64,000 bases of DNA from Anagrus nilaparvatae (Eukaryota > Arthropoda > Insecta > Hymenoptera > Mymaridae), in contig JAKSXM010000288.1 of the NCBI GenBank assembly GCA_022575985.1, forward strand, positions 647,501 through 711,500. The letters are read 5' to 3'. Positions 23,372 through 34,617 of the stretch are shown in pieces. The position numbers and the translations under genes were made by a program. The notes below the pieces were generated by a model. That model did not search any database and was not told the origin of the DNA. It saw nothing but the letters and a program-made list of their open reading frames with translations. The stretch's first letter is position 1; every line of letters starts with the position of its first letter.

Positions 23372-26300
23372 AAAACGAAAAATGTAAAAACCGATGTAAA
23401 AATGACCCAATTAAGTCTAGATGGCTGAAAAATGAAAAATTTTTTTTTATTCCATATTTTTAAATAAAAATGTTTGGGCTGGATTTGAAAATTTGAACAT
23501 AAAATTCATATATACTTCAGAAGTATCTGCCCATATACCAATTTTTCACCCTTATTAGCAACCTAAGTAACGTTTGGTAACTGAAATTGGCTAATATTTG
23601 TTGTCGATATACCCTAAAAATACTCCTAAAAAGAGTAACTTTTTTTCTAATTTGAGCAAATATATCTTATTTCCACACATACTATAACTGCTATCTTTGC
23701 TTATCTTCAAAATGCAGGGCCCCAAAATTCAAAATCAGTCATCCCAAATATGTAAAGTAGCGCGCTTATTTTAAAGGTTTGTAAATATTGCGAAAACACC
23801 CCTATAAAGAGTGTTTTTTTAATTCATAATGTTTTTCGCGAACATCTGACGAGCGAAAAGGCGAAATTTAAGATCAGCGATTCAAAAAACATACACTGGA
23901 ATTAAATCCGCACGTAGCTATTGGAATTTTGCTTGTTCGACGAATTTTTTTTTCCTGCCCAGACGATTTTTCGGTAAAAACAGATATTATCAGCCTAATT
24001 ATAATTACTGTATTTGCATAAGGTTTTTAGAAAACGAAACTTGGTGATTTAACTCTAATCGATTGTAAAAGAATTTTTACAACTAAAACTAACTGTATTG
24101 TTAATTTGCAAAAAAATTTTGGTGCCAATAGATTTTAAATCAATCCTAGCCACCCAACTTGATTCGCATGTCTGCCTTATATTTAACCGTTATATACTTT
24201 TAAAATTGAATAAATAAGACTCAATTTACCTAAATATTTGAGATTTAAAAAAAAAAGAAGATTTTTTTTACCATTTTTTATATAATTTTAATGTTTTTTA
24301 ACATTTCAATTTAAATTTTACATAGCCGACTCCTTTCAACTTCATAATATCTTGCTAAAAGATCTTAATACCTCATTCAAAAATCAAAGCAAAAAAAAAA
24401 AAAAAAAAGAAATAACATCTGAATCAATAAATACAAAAGAACTCAGTAGCAAAAATACACAAACAACCCACAAAAAAAAAAATTAAATAAAAGAAAAACA
24501 TCAAAAAATTCTTTTGCACATAGATTTTTATATCTACAAGTATTTGACGTATATATTTTTTCACAAAAAAAAAAAAGTAGATTCCTCTTCGTCACATTAT
24601 AATAATATAATACCTGCATTTTTTAATAGAGAAAAAGAAAAAAAGTTAAAAGAAAAAAGCATAATAATAAATGTCGAGTTTATAGTACACTTAAAAAATT
24701 TTTATAAAAGGTATTTACAAGTACCATATTATTTTAATAATAATAAAATAAAAGATCGATAAGAAAAAAAAACGTGCAATACACACAAGAGATAATTCAA
24801 AATGGAGTCAGAGAGTCAGAAACTGCATAAACTAAATATAGATCACATCTGTCTCCATAATAAATACACAAGAAAGAGAAAGATCATCATCAGCCATTGT
24901 AATGTCAAACATAAAAAAAAAAATCAGGGGGCCTCACATATAGCCAAAAAACGACTCTTTTAGATCTTCCCCTACTCTCTTTTAAATCTTCTTTTTTTAT
25001 TATTATAATAAAAGATTTGGGGCGCGTAAAAATGCCTTGAATGGTTAGTTCGTCAGGAGCTAAAAAAATCATCAGTGGAATTCATATAATATACCTGTGA
25101 TTCATTTGTAATAATATGAAGTACGCATCAGTAAATAATAATAATATACCCCATTTAAAAAAATAAAAAAATCGGCCTCAAGGTAATTTTTGCCTTTTAC
25201 AAATCCTCTGTACTATTTTTAGAGTAATTTTTATTATTATATTTTTTTTTTCTTCCTTTTATCCTTTTTGGCAAATGATGATGATGATGATGGAGGTGAT
25301 CACATATTATTTCATTTGTGTATGCAATATCCCTTGTGTATATATAAGCGTGCCTTTATATCAAAAAGATATGTTTTTATGACATTGTAACTTTATTAAA
25401 TGATCTAGTTTTTTTTTTTTAATTTATACTTTTTCTATTATTTCTTTTTTTTATTCTTTCGTGCGGGTAACTTTATAAACCCATTTATTAAACACTTTTT
25501 TAAATATTTTGTTTGGGTTACATATTTTAGGCATACAAAAATATTTATATAAAATTTGCTTATTTAATTTTCGAAATCTAAATAATTATTATTTCAAGAA
25601 TTTATATTATTTTTAGTATTATTCATTTGGTAAATATTTTGTACACAGGTATATCGGTTTTTAAAATTGTAAAAACATTAATTTTTTATCGATTTAAAAT
25701 AATTGTATCCAAAATAAAATTTTCTTCCCAGTGGCTAAAAAAGCACTTACGCATGCTAAGTGGCCGTGATAATCAACACATATTTTAACCATGAACAAAA
25801 AAAATCTCGTATAAAGAATTTAAGGAAACCACTAGGTCAATGCATGCAAATTTTGAAAACTAAGTTAGTAGATTTTTGATTGAACTAAAGAATGCCTCAG
25901 ATTGTAATTTACCATCATAATATAATTTAAGTTCAGACTTGTCCAGGACTTGTCATTTTTGAATTTTTTTGGTCACGGGATTGGTTAAAATTTGCTTCTG
26001 TATTTTATTCTGCGAAGGTTCGCAATTTTTTTAAATTTGAATATTTATGTATTTTTTTTTTTTTAATTATCCAGGATTAGTAACTATAAATTAAATAATA
26101 TAAAAATTAAATTAAATTCAAAGCGATTATTTCTAATGAAATTCCTCAGAAAACCAAACTACATATGTATGCATTATTTTGTAATGATATCCAAAGAATC
26201 ATTTACACAATAAAATTAACATGTTGTAGATACGCAAACTATGCAATAAAAAAAATTTTTTTCATTATCTTTATAGGAAAATCGACAGAATTCGTAAAAT

Positions 26301-27029
26301 ACCTCAAAAATGAGGAAGCTTTAAATCAAACCAAACTTTTGAAATTCAAAATATTTAATAAAAATCTTGTAAAATATCTTTATTAAAAATATACGCGTTG
26401 GAAAATCTTTTTATATTATATTGAAACCGCGGCAAATCATATTTTACAGAATTCAATTTTATCGGTATTTTTAAAAGAAAATTTCTATATTTCAAAGCAA
26501 TTTGAAATAAGAATAATTTATAAAAAGAACTATTTTTAAAACAAAAACTTAATTAAATTTTTTCAATAAATAGGCCAGTAGCCTTGTAGATAACAAATAA
26601 GTTGTAGAATAATATTAGAATTTGTAGAAAGTACAAATAGTTGTACTTTCCGTCGATTAGTAGCTTTTCAAAACATTTTGCAAGCTTTTTAAAACATTAG
26701 AAAGCTGAAAAGTCAAAATTCCCATGCTATTTAAATAGTAAAATTGAGGTGCTTACAGGCACGCGTTTTTGAAAAGAAAAAGCAAAATCCTTGGAGCTGG
26801 GGACTTTTCATGACCAAGTTCGAGGACCAAACCCGGAAAGCAAAGTTTTTCTTAAAACTCCAATTTTAGGTCCACTCTATTGTAGAATATAGTGGTATAG
26901 TTTGTGTAACTTTATTATTAAGAATTAATTGTTTATGTCGAGTTTTATGTAGAAATATGAATTTTTGAGGTTTTTCGCTTATAAAATTTTTATTTTTTAG
27001 ATAAAAATTTTTACCCCCTCTCCCTGGAG
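23372..27029. other. AT-rich non-coding stretch
   Basis: No gene recognised. 23560-23890 has C-rich/T-rich blocks (ACTCCTAAAAAGAGTAACTT, AACACCCCTATAAAGAGTG) that recall the 140-bp family but are too diverged to assign. A poly-A run lies at about 24391-24408 and a (GAT)n run at about 25276-25293. Confidence 0.45.
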
Positions 27030-27275
27030 AAACTAGGGTTAAATTTGCAAAAACTACCCCCAAAAAGGGGTTTTCTTTAAATATTTGCACTATCAGCGCT
27101 CAGATTTGCACAATACGGGTTTTTTGGGTCGCTGATAAAAAATTTCGGCTTCTTTTTCATAGATAATTAATATTTAACCCCTAATTTGGCTAAAACTATC
27201 CCCAAAAAGGGGGTGTTTTTGCTATTTTCGCACCGATTAGATCTATTTCAGTTTCTGGGTCGCTAATAAATAAAA
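27030..27275 (-). repeat. 140-150-bp family, about two minus-orientation copies
   Basis: GGGTTTTTTGGGTCGCTGAT (about 27117), AATTAATATTTAACCCC, then AACTATCCCCAAAAAGGGGG and GGGTCGCTAATAA (about 27258) are the reverse complement of the unit found at 200-1805 and in the right arm of 40764-41855. Confidence 0.75.
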
Positions 27276-27279
27276 ATTT

Positions 27280-28025
27280 TTTTTTTTTCAGGTACCAAAC
27301 GAAAATTAAAATGCAATGAAAATTCTTTAAATTTAGGGGTAGTTTTAACCCAATGAGGGGTAAAATAATTTTTTTTAACATAAATATAATTATTTTTCAG
27401 GTACAAAATTAAATTGCAATGACGTTTTTTAAAAGTCTTTTAAATTCAGTAGCGGTTTTAACCCCAGGGGATGGGGGTAATTTTTTTTTTGATACAACAT
27501 ATGTTGCTACTTTGGTGGTTGCAAACAAAAACATTAAAAAAAACATAAGATTAAGGTTAAAATATTTTTTTAAATTTAGGGGTAATTTTCCATCCTGGGG
27601 GGGGGTTACATTTTTTTGGATACAACGTATGTTGTTACCCTGATACATTTTAAAAAAATATCAGGTTAAATTGAAAATTTTTTTTTAATTTAGGGGTAGT
27701 TTTCCTCCCTATCGGGGGGATACGTTGTTACCATATGTTGTTACCTTGATGGTAGCAAAAAAAAAATATTAAAAAAATTAAAATACATATGTTGTTACTC
27801 TAACAGTTGCTAAACGACATGTAAAAAAAAATTTTTTTAATTTTTTAATGTTTTGGAGTAGTTTTCGGTTATTTTCCATCCCTCAGGGGTAAGTTATTAA
27901 ATTATAGAATGATTAGTATGTGATACAATAATATTTTCAACTAAAAAAAAAAAGTATAAGAAAAAAAACTTACATCGTGATTTTTAAATTTTTTCTTATT
28001 TTGGGGGTAGTTTTTAGCCCCAAAA
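27280..28025 (+). repeat. Irregular tandem array of a GGGGTAGTTTT / ATGTTGTTACC unit
   Basis: GGGGTAGTTTT-like blocks at about 27338, 27449, 27580, 27691, 27856 and 28002 (spacing 110-165 bp), each followed by a run of C or G and, in most, TACAACATATGTTGTTACC (T)TTGATGGTTGCAAA. Opposite-orientation copies lie at 62100-62380 (GTAACAACATATTTTATATC, GGATGAAAACTACCTC, GCAACCATCAAAGTAGCAAG). The open frames at 27409-27648 on both strands come from the repeat. Confidence 0.7.
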
Positions 28026-28031
28026 TATAAT

Positions 28032-28130
28032 TTTTTAATTTTCTTTACGTTTCAAATCATATGCAATCATTTGAGAAACGAAATTCCGCCAGCCAAAAGC
28101 GGTATAATTCTGCTAGCTGCAAATGGATTA
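28032..28130 (-). repeat. Repeat end related to 7432-7647
   Basis: CATATGCAATCATTTGAG and AATTCCGCCAGCCAAAAGCG match, in reverse, the arms near 7440-7643. It follows the array at 27280-28025 directly and may be that element's end. Confidence 0.5.
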
Positions 28131-28366
28131 TTTTTTCATTGGTTTTGAATTTGAAAAAAATATTTCGGTTATCATAAAACTGTTGCAGGTAGATTTTTGC
28201 AAATTTTGGGCCTCGAGGTTCAAAAATGATCGATCCATTAAAACCATTTTCGCGAATTCACGGATTCGCGAATTTACATTAAAAAATGAAAGTTTCCATT
28301 TAAAACTTTTAAGTTGGGTCTAATATTTTAGATAAACTTCAATCGGGTCTAAAATCAGATATGCTT

Positions 28367-28653
28367 ATTAGATTCAGGGCTGTTAGTGATTACGAGATTT
28401 GTATAAATTATCTGAAGGCAAGTGCATAATAAAGCGCGCTAGACCCCAAACCATAATAAATATTAGCGATTTTTAATAATTAATAACGCGTTGAACGAAA
28501 CTATTTATAATTTCAATTATTTATACAAAATAAATAATTAAAACCTGTTAAAATATATCATGCACTTGCCTGAAGTTGGTTACGTTACTAGATTTTAGTA
28601 AAATTACTAGGATTTTATAAAATCTCGTAATCACTAACAGCCCTGATTAGATT
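28367..28653. mobile_element. hAT-type MITE with perfect TIRs and 8-bp TSD
   Basis: The element is 28375-28645 (271 bp). Terminal inverted repeats are identical for 26 bp, beginning CAGGGCTGTTAGTGATTACG. The 8-bp target duplication ATTAGATT is present exactly at 28367-28374 and 28646-28653. An 8-bp TSD with a CAGGG start is characteristic of hAT transposons. A second inner match, GGCAAGTGCATAATA with TATATCATGCACTTGCC, extends the pairing. No transposase, so non-autonomous. Confidence 0.92.
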
Positions 28654-29739
28654 ACTTGCAAAAAATTATTTGAGACTCCGGAAACCTCGACTTCACCTAT
28701 ACAAATTAATTGACCATCGTGAGATTTTAAAATCAACTGTAAGTATATAAGCAACAGAGATATCTTACCTTATTTCAAGTTTGCCTTAAAGTTTGAAAAA
28801 ATATATTCAAAAAATCTCACAATCTTGAAAGTCTTTGTTTTTTGCTTATATAAAAACAGGAAATAAATAAAATTTTTTGCTAAAACTTTTATGACGATTG
28901 AAATTTATATTATGTAAATGTTTTATAATAAATATAATATAAAGTCTTATAAAATTTTATATACCTTTTATTAAAAATATAACAATATTTCTATTTTAAT
29001 AAAAGCATATTATATACAAAACAGTTAAAGTGAAGTTTGAACAAAAATAAAAAAAATATTCTTTTCCTGTAATATCAGGAAGTACGTCAAAGAAAGATTT
29101 GTCAATTATACCAAAGTGATAATATTTATTCCGCACTTCCTTCTATTATAAGACTATTATTTATATTAAAATTATATTTTCGGCAATTTATAAAAGTAAA
29201 AAAATATATTACCTTTATTATAAAATCATAAATACGTCTCATTGACACTCAAGAGCTAGAAAAAAAATAAGGTGAAAATAACATTGTCTCCAAAAGAAAA
29301 AAAAATAAAACCGGAATTTCTCTCTCTTGATTTTATAGATATTTTTATATGCCAGAGGAAATACCATTTGCACTAAAATATTTTTTTTTTTATTTTACTT
29401 TGATTTCCTTTCAATAATATAGACGCCGAAATAAAAAAATGATGAAGAAGAAGAAAGGTATGAATTCGATCTACCATATTAGACATAATTTTATATATTT
29501 TCTTTATTTGCTCGTTGAATATTCAATCATGCATGCTTGCGCCTTTACTTTATTAATGTTTTGGTTTTGGCGCAATATGGCCTTTTTATAAAAAAAAAGA
29601 GGATTATTTAAGTGAATAAACTTAAAAGAAATTTATAACAGAGTTTTAGCTTATTAAAATTAAAAAATCGATTTTATTTTTCGTAACAGACTGATTTTAC
29701 TAACTTTTGCAGATTTTTGGCACTTGTAACCTCAGGATT
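28654..29739. other. AT-rich non-coding stretch
   Basis: No gene or recognised repeat. Confidence 0.5.
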
Positions 29740-30230
29740 GCAAAATCGTCCACTTTTTAAGGATACTTCCGTGGATAAAAATAGGGTAGATATATCTACC
29801 CTATGTTTTTTGAGCACCTGGACGCGAATTCGGGGCAGGTTAATTGTTATTAATCTATTAGCGCGTAATCGACCATTCTTGTGCAGATAAAAAAATGAAA
29901 ATTTTGGGCTAAAAGAGTTATTCAATGGGTCATTTGGGTCGCTCTTTCCATTTCTACAGTCAGTTTTGACCTAAAATCCCCAGAAAATAGGGTATCAATC
30001 CCTAATGTATACTTAATTCCGATATATTCAACTGTCCTAGTATGGTTGATTAGGCGTTAATGGGTTAAGAAATTATTGTATACAGTAATTTCTTATCGAC
30101 AATTAACCTGCCACTTTTAGGTCAAAACACACTCAAAATTCATATTTATAATCTGTCCAAAAATATATATATATTCACCCTGTCTTTATCCACAGAATAA
30201 TCACTAAAAAAGTGGACTACGAAAGTTTGC
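29740..30230. mobile_element. Imperfect ~490-bp palindromic element
   Basis: GCAAAATCGTCCACTTTTTA with CCGTGGATAAAAATAGGGTAG on the left pairs with CTGTCTTTATCCACAGAATA and AAAAAGTGGACTACGAAAG on the right. Further in, GGGCAGGTTAATTGTTATTA pairs with GACAATTAACCTGCC. A local dyad TAAGAAATTATTGTATACAG / TAATTTCTTA lies near 30067. Target duplication not identified. Confidence 0.65.
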
Positions 30231-31004
30231 AGCTTTAAATCAAATGAACATTTAACATTCCAACATTCCAAAAAAGTACTAAAGCACGAAGTTTATTTTT
30301 GAAAATTTAAATAAATAATTCATAAAGTTTTTAAAAATTAATATATCAAATAACTGATATGTAGAAAAAAAACATGACAGAAGGATGATATTAAATTTCT
30401 TGTGGTAAATTTTTTGGGGTCATACACACACACATATTATATATATATATATACTATTATTATAATATATAAATTCAAGTCGCTTTGTCAAGAAGGCAAA
30501 TGCTCCTAAATATCTGTAATGAGACCATATATTGAATCAAAATACAATTGTTTGGCTTATTTTTTTTTTTTTTGGTATTTAATACAGGGATTGAACAGAA
30601 AGAGAGTATAAAATAAAATGTCAGTAAGTTTTTTTCATATATAAAAGTCTGTTATTACAATACGAATCAACTTTTATATACAATATTTTTCTTATAAGGG
30701 ATTTTAATTTTTTTATTTAAAATAAAAATTATGTTATTTTAGGGCGAGATCATCCTTATATATATGAAATAATAATGTTATTTTTTAGTTTATTATAAAT
30801 ATATGTTATTGTGGATAAAAAAAATTGAAAAAAAAAATCAAAACTTTATGCCTATTTTATTAGATTTTAAGTAAATATTTTCATTCACTGCATAAAAATT
30901 ATTTTTTATTCATTTATTTTTTACGAAATAATGGTACCTAATTTAATATTTTTATTTAAAATTAATTTATGAAAAAATTTCTATTCTTTAATATCCAGAT
31001 CTAG
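30231..31004. other. AT-rich non-coding stretch with AT microsatellites
   Basis: ACAC and (TA)n runs at about 30425-30470; nothing else recognised. Confidence 0.5.
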
Positions 31005-31625
31005 GTTCACAGTTAGAATTTGAAGCTGCTGGACTAGTTTTATCAAAATTATTCTTAACTGCATTTGCATAGTTTTTACAGAAATATTCAGGAAGTTTAT
31101 TAATGCAATTTTAACTCGTATTTTTTCTCACTTTCTAAGTAAGCTTTCAAAAATGCTTTTTCATTTTTTTTTGTGTGTTTAGAGGCCTAAGACTAATTGA
31201 AGTTTATTTTGTTAACCTTTATTATTATTTTTTTTACATATTTTAAGCGCAAATTCGTTTTTACATTTTTTTAAAAGTATTGCAGGCAATTTGTCTTTTA
31301 CCAAGGCAGAAACTGATGAATTTGGATAAACATCAACCAAAGAACCTGATACTTTAGGATAAACATTATTCAAAGGATCTGAAGATTTAGGATTTGCAAA
31401 ATTCGATGTACTTAGGAATTAAATTTTTCAATGTTGATCCAACTGGATATTCCTAAGATTTTTTCTGTGTAACTGAAGAATCTTTATAAACTCTTTATCT
31501 TCAAAGGGAAGCTTAAGGTCTGAGTTTTGTTCATTACTAGCATTAACTGCATCTTCTTCCAACTGATTAAATTCGTCAAAATTATCTGCAGTTAGTAACA
31601 GCTGCGTTTCTAGACAAAAAAGCAT
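31005..31625 (-). pseudogene. Unidentified broken coding relic, minus strand
   Basis: Three successive non-low-complexity reading segments on the minus strand suggest a decayed gene. Segment 1 (31625-31428, 65 codons to a stop) is acidic, with LEEDAVNASNEQNSDLKLPF and KEFIKILQLHRKNLRNIQ. Segment 2 (about 31410-31222) reads NVYPKVSGSLVDVYPNSSVS, then KDKLPAILLKKCKNEFALKI. Segment 3 (about 31165-31008) reads KNEKAFLKAYLESEKKYELK, then after a frame change NKLPEYFCKNYANAVKNNFD and ends at a stop. KLPAILLKKCKNEFA and KLPEYFCKNYANA look like the same motif twice. At least two frame changes are needed, or introns. I do not recognise the family. It adjoins the palindromic element beginning near 31710, and may be internal sequence of a longer element or an unrelated host gene fragment. 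Confidence 0.4.
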
Positions 31626-31868
31626 AAGATTTATATATGCAGCTTAAAAAAAAGAAAAAAAGTGTCTTAACTTGAAAGATACCGAATAAATTTCATACAA
31701 ACCAACTATGAGTTCAAATTATCATACCTGGTTAACAAATGATTGAAAAGGGTAGAGTAAATAATTTTTGGAAACTTCAAGCGTATATGAAAATTTTTTG
31801 AGACTATAAGAACCCATTTCGTCGGAAATTACAAACTTGGGAGCAATTTAAAAATTGGCCATTTTTAA

Positions 31869-32186
31869 TTTTAACATGGAACATGTTCATTGGATGGGGT
31901 ATTTGACAAAATTTAGCTCTACAGGGGGGGGAACTACTGAAACTCTACTGAAAAAGTTATGTTTTTAGGGGAGGTGGAATGGACTTAGAATAAGTCATAC
32001 TAATAAGTCAGGGCCTGATCAGGTAATCTGATAAAAACAAAAACTTAGAATACTTTAAGTTTATGGACTTAAGATAGATTATATTTCGGGATTTATTGTA
32101 ATTTGTGGTTTTGGATTTATTATTGTTATGAGTGAACATGTTCCATGATCATTGGTCGTATGAACCCACAAACCAGTTATAAATTT
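31869..32186. mobile_element. CATGGAACATG element, interrupting the outer palindromic element
   Basis: Starts TTTTAACATGGAACATGTTC, contains GGACTTAGAATA, AGGGCCTGATCAGG and a second ATGAGTGAACATGTTCCATG (to 32147), and ends ACAAACCAGTTATAA. The same parts are at 52583-52897 in reverse. The host sequence at the join reads ATTTTTAA on one side and ATTTTTTA on the other, an imperfect 8-bp duplication. No coding region. Confidence 0.75.
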
Positions 32187-32429
32187 TTTAGTCAAAGATG
32201 ATTATTTGGTTAATTGGCTGCATTGATGAGAGAATTAGTAATGAAAAATTAAGTTTACGTAGCTTAAAAGATGAAAAAAATGGTACCAACCAACCAACCA
32301 GAAGTGTTATGGCTAACTTGTGAGGTTTAAAATAACCAAAATACCTTATTTTGTAACACTGACCCCTGCGTTTTTAGGCCCAAAAAGATCATTGGAAAAA
32401 GCGGAAGGTAACGGGCGTGTTTTTTCAAT

Positions 32430-32438
32430 ATAATAAAA
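32430..32438 (+). repeat. Left target-site duplication of the Jockey/CR1-type LINE
   Basis: ATAATAAAA, repeated exactly at 37981-37989. Removing 32439-37989 joins the outer element into a sequence that aligns with the uninterrupted copy near 19010. Confidence 0.75.
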
Positions 32439-32809
32439 AAATTATCAAAGAACAACATGGTTCAATTATAAAAAGATCAACAACAACTAATTTATTTTTA
32501 TTCAAAGAATTTGTTGCTCAAGCACTTAACAGAGGAAACCAAGTTCATACACTATATACTGATATATCTAAAGCTTTTGATTCTGTTAGTCATAAATTAT
32601 TATTACAAAAACTTTACTCTTATGGTGTTGAAGGTAACTTATTAAATTGGTTTACATCATACTTGTCTGAGAGAAAACAATTTGTTAAATTAAATCAATC
32701 GCTCTCTCTAAACAAGTAAATTATATTTCTGGTGTTCCTCAAGGGTCGAATTTAGGTCCACTATTGTATATAATCTATATCAATGATTTAAAACTTTGTA
32801 TAAATAAAT
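32439..32809 (+). pseudogene. Jockey/CR1-type LINE reverse transcriptase, 5' part
   Basis: 5'-truncated LINE fragment. Reading from 32445 it gives the RT fingers and palm: KRSTTTNL (a common motif in Jockey, CR1 and L2 RTs), motif A YTDISKAFDSVSH with the catalytic Asp codon at 32561, and the GNLLNWFTSYLSERKQFV region. A 1-nt frameshift between about 32700 and 32716 moves the frame to motif B GVPQGSNLGPLLYI and YINDLKLCINK. At codon Lys-Ser of that stretch the LINE at 32810 interrupts it. The catalytic YVDD appears only after the interruption, at 36926. Endonuclease and ORF1 are absent. Being frameshifted and split, it cannot make a working protein. The clade is judged from motif style only. 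Confidence 0.85.
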
Positions 32810-33807
32810 GATTCTAAATACGGACACCAAGACTCATATAGATTCACACAGTGCAAAAAAATCCAATATAGATTTGTTGCTAACCTCTCTTGATCTGTCC
32901 CAAAATATTAATTACCTGGTAGATAAAGATACTCATGGATCTGACCACTACCCGTTATTATTGGAATTAAATACCAAAAAATTCATTTACCGCAAAATCA
33001 GGTTTAAAGTGCAATCGGTCAGAACGGATTGGGGTAAAGCAAATAAACTACTTGATGATAAATACCCCAACTTTTTTACGAGTGAGTTTACAAATAAATT
33101 ACCAAATGCAAAATATACATATTTTATCACAGAATTACGTGTATCGGTTAAAAAATCTACTCCGAACCCTACTAATGTAAAAAATACTATTCATCGTAAT
33201 CCTGTCCCATGGTGGGATAGTGATTGTGATAAGGCTCGTCGTTTGCGAATTGCATTCTTAAAAAGATGGGAACATACTAAAGATTTTTCAGATTATTTAT
33301 GTTATAAGAAACAAGTATCTATTGCTATGAAGTTATTTAAATACAAAAAAAAGACAGCTTTCCATAACTTTGCTGGTACTTTAAATGCAAAATCCAACTT
33401 TAAACACACGTTAAGGGTTGCTAGAATTTTCAAAAATAAGTGGGTTAAAATCGATGACACAAACAAAGACTCCTATCTTCAAAATAAACAAGACTGCCAA
33501 AATATGCTTGATTCGTTATGCCCCCTATGGGTTCCTGTGGATCCAAACGACATACCAGTATGTAGTAACGATAACGTTGACTTTTTTGATCGGCCCTTCA
33601 CTATCAATGAATTTTTAATAGCTTTAAATTCCAGAGGCGATAAATCAGCCCCTGGCATAGATGGCATTAACTATGAAGTGCTACACAACATCCCACACAA
33701 ATATAAAATCATACTTCTTAACATTTTTAATGACATGTATGCCTTTGAGTCTTATCCTGAAGAATGGAACGACGTTTTCGTTCATTTTGCCCCTAAACCT
33801 AATGGTG
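32810..33807 (+). pseudogene. RNase H LINE: endonuclease C-terminus and RT N-terminal region
   Basis: About 333 codons open. The apparent ATG at 32808 is chimeric, made from host LINE bases and the first base of the insertion, so it is not a native start. Residues 10-60 carry the end of an APE-type endonuclease: KTHIDSHSAKKSNIDLLLTS and THGSDHYPLLLEL, with the SDH motif that holds the catalytic His. A Lys-rich linker follows (PWWDSDCDKARRLR). Near the end comes the RT start GDKSAPGIDGINYEVLHNIP, then WNDVFVHFAPKPNG. The frame is cut at KPNG by the 719-bp element; across it the native reading continues as GVRPLALTSCCSKLF from 34527. APE endonuclease with SAPG..GI RT and RNase H fits the I, LOA or R1 groups of LINEs. 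Confidence 0.88.
33803..33807 (+). repeat. Left 5-bp target duplication TGGTG of the 719-bp element
   Basis: TGGTG at 33803-33807 and 34527-34531. Deleting the element and one copy restores AAT GGT GTC AGA CCC, in frame with the conserved LINE RT reading. Confidence 0.9.
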
Positions 33808-34526
33808 CACGCATAGAAGCCGAGCGGGTATAATAGAGGATGAGTTTGTCGATCCTATATTCTAGGGTCTCTACCTATAATTCGCAGTGTCGAAATTTCT
33901 CATCCGGCATTTTACGGGATGAACTTTCTCTCATCCTTCGTTTTACAAGATCAGCTGCGCGCGCTGATTTTCGTATATACATAGAATTTTTTTTACCTAA
34001 ATATTATACATGCACTTTGAGTTCGCATTTGTTTTTTCATATATAATTGTTAAAATTAAATTTATTAATTATAATTATAATTTTTTTAAAAAAATTTTTA
34101 AATTAATGCGAATCAATTTTTATATTTAAAAAATGCCTGATACTATACTTAGAGCACTCATTATTTAATTATTTAATATATTTAAAATATTATTTAATAT
34201 ATTTAATATATTTAAAATATGAAACATAATATTTTTTATACATTTTTTAATATTAATTATGATTAATAAATATAATAAAAATTATATGAAAAAACCAATT
34301 CGAAAACACATGAAGCACGTGCACGTATATAAGTAAAAAAAATTCTATTTATATATATACGAAAATCAACGCGCGCAGCTGATCTTGTAAAACGAAGGAT
34401 GAGAAAAAGTTCATCCCGTAAAATGCCGGATGAGAAATTCCGACACTGCGAATTATAGGTAGAGACTCTAGAATATAGGATCGACAAAACTCATCCTCTA
34501 TTATACCCGCTCGGCTTCTATGCGTG
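33808..34526. mobile_element. 719-bp inverted-repeat DNA element, 5-bp TSD
   Basis: Arms of about 185 bp. The left begins CACGCATAGAAGCCGAGCGG and the right ends with its exact reverse complement. Arms include GGATGAGTTTTGTCGATCCT, TCGCAGTGTCG, CATCCGGCATTTTACGGGAT and CATCCTTCGTTTTACAAGAT with few differences. The spacer (about 33994-34333) is very AT-rich. A 5-bp duplication and a 5'-CAC terminus are features shared with Transib, but the rest of the terminus does not match the usual CACWATGG, so the superfamily is left open. The open frames at 33840-34046 and 34263-34487 are arm translations, not genes. Confidence 0.92.
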
Positions 34527-34585
34527 TGGTGTCAGACCCTTAGCGCTTACATCTTGTTGCTCTAAACTTTTTAGAAACACAAAAA

Positions 34586-34617
<32 letters not shown>

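Noticed and set aside
32808..32810. ATG as the start of the RNase H LINE protein
   Set aside because: It is formed across the insertion junction; the real ORF2 start was lost by 5' truncation.
33840..34487. Similar peptides of ~70 codons on both strands
   Set aside because: They are the two arms of the 719-bp inverted-repeat element read toward each other.
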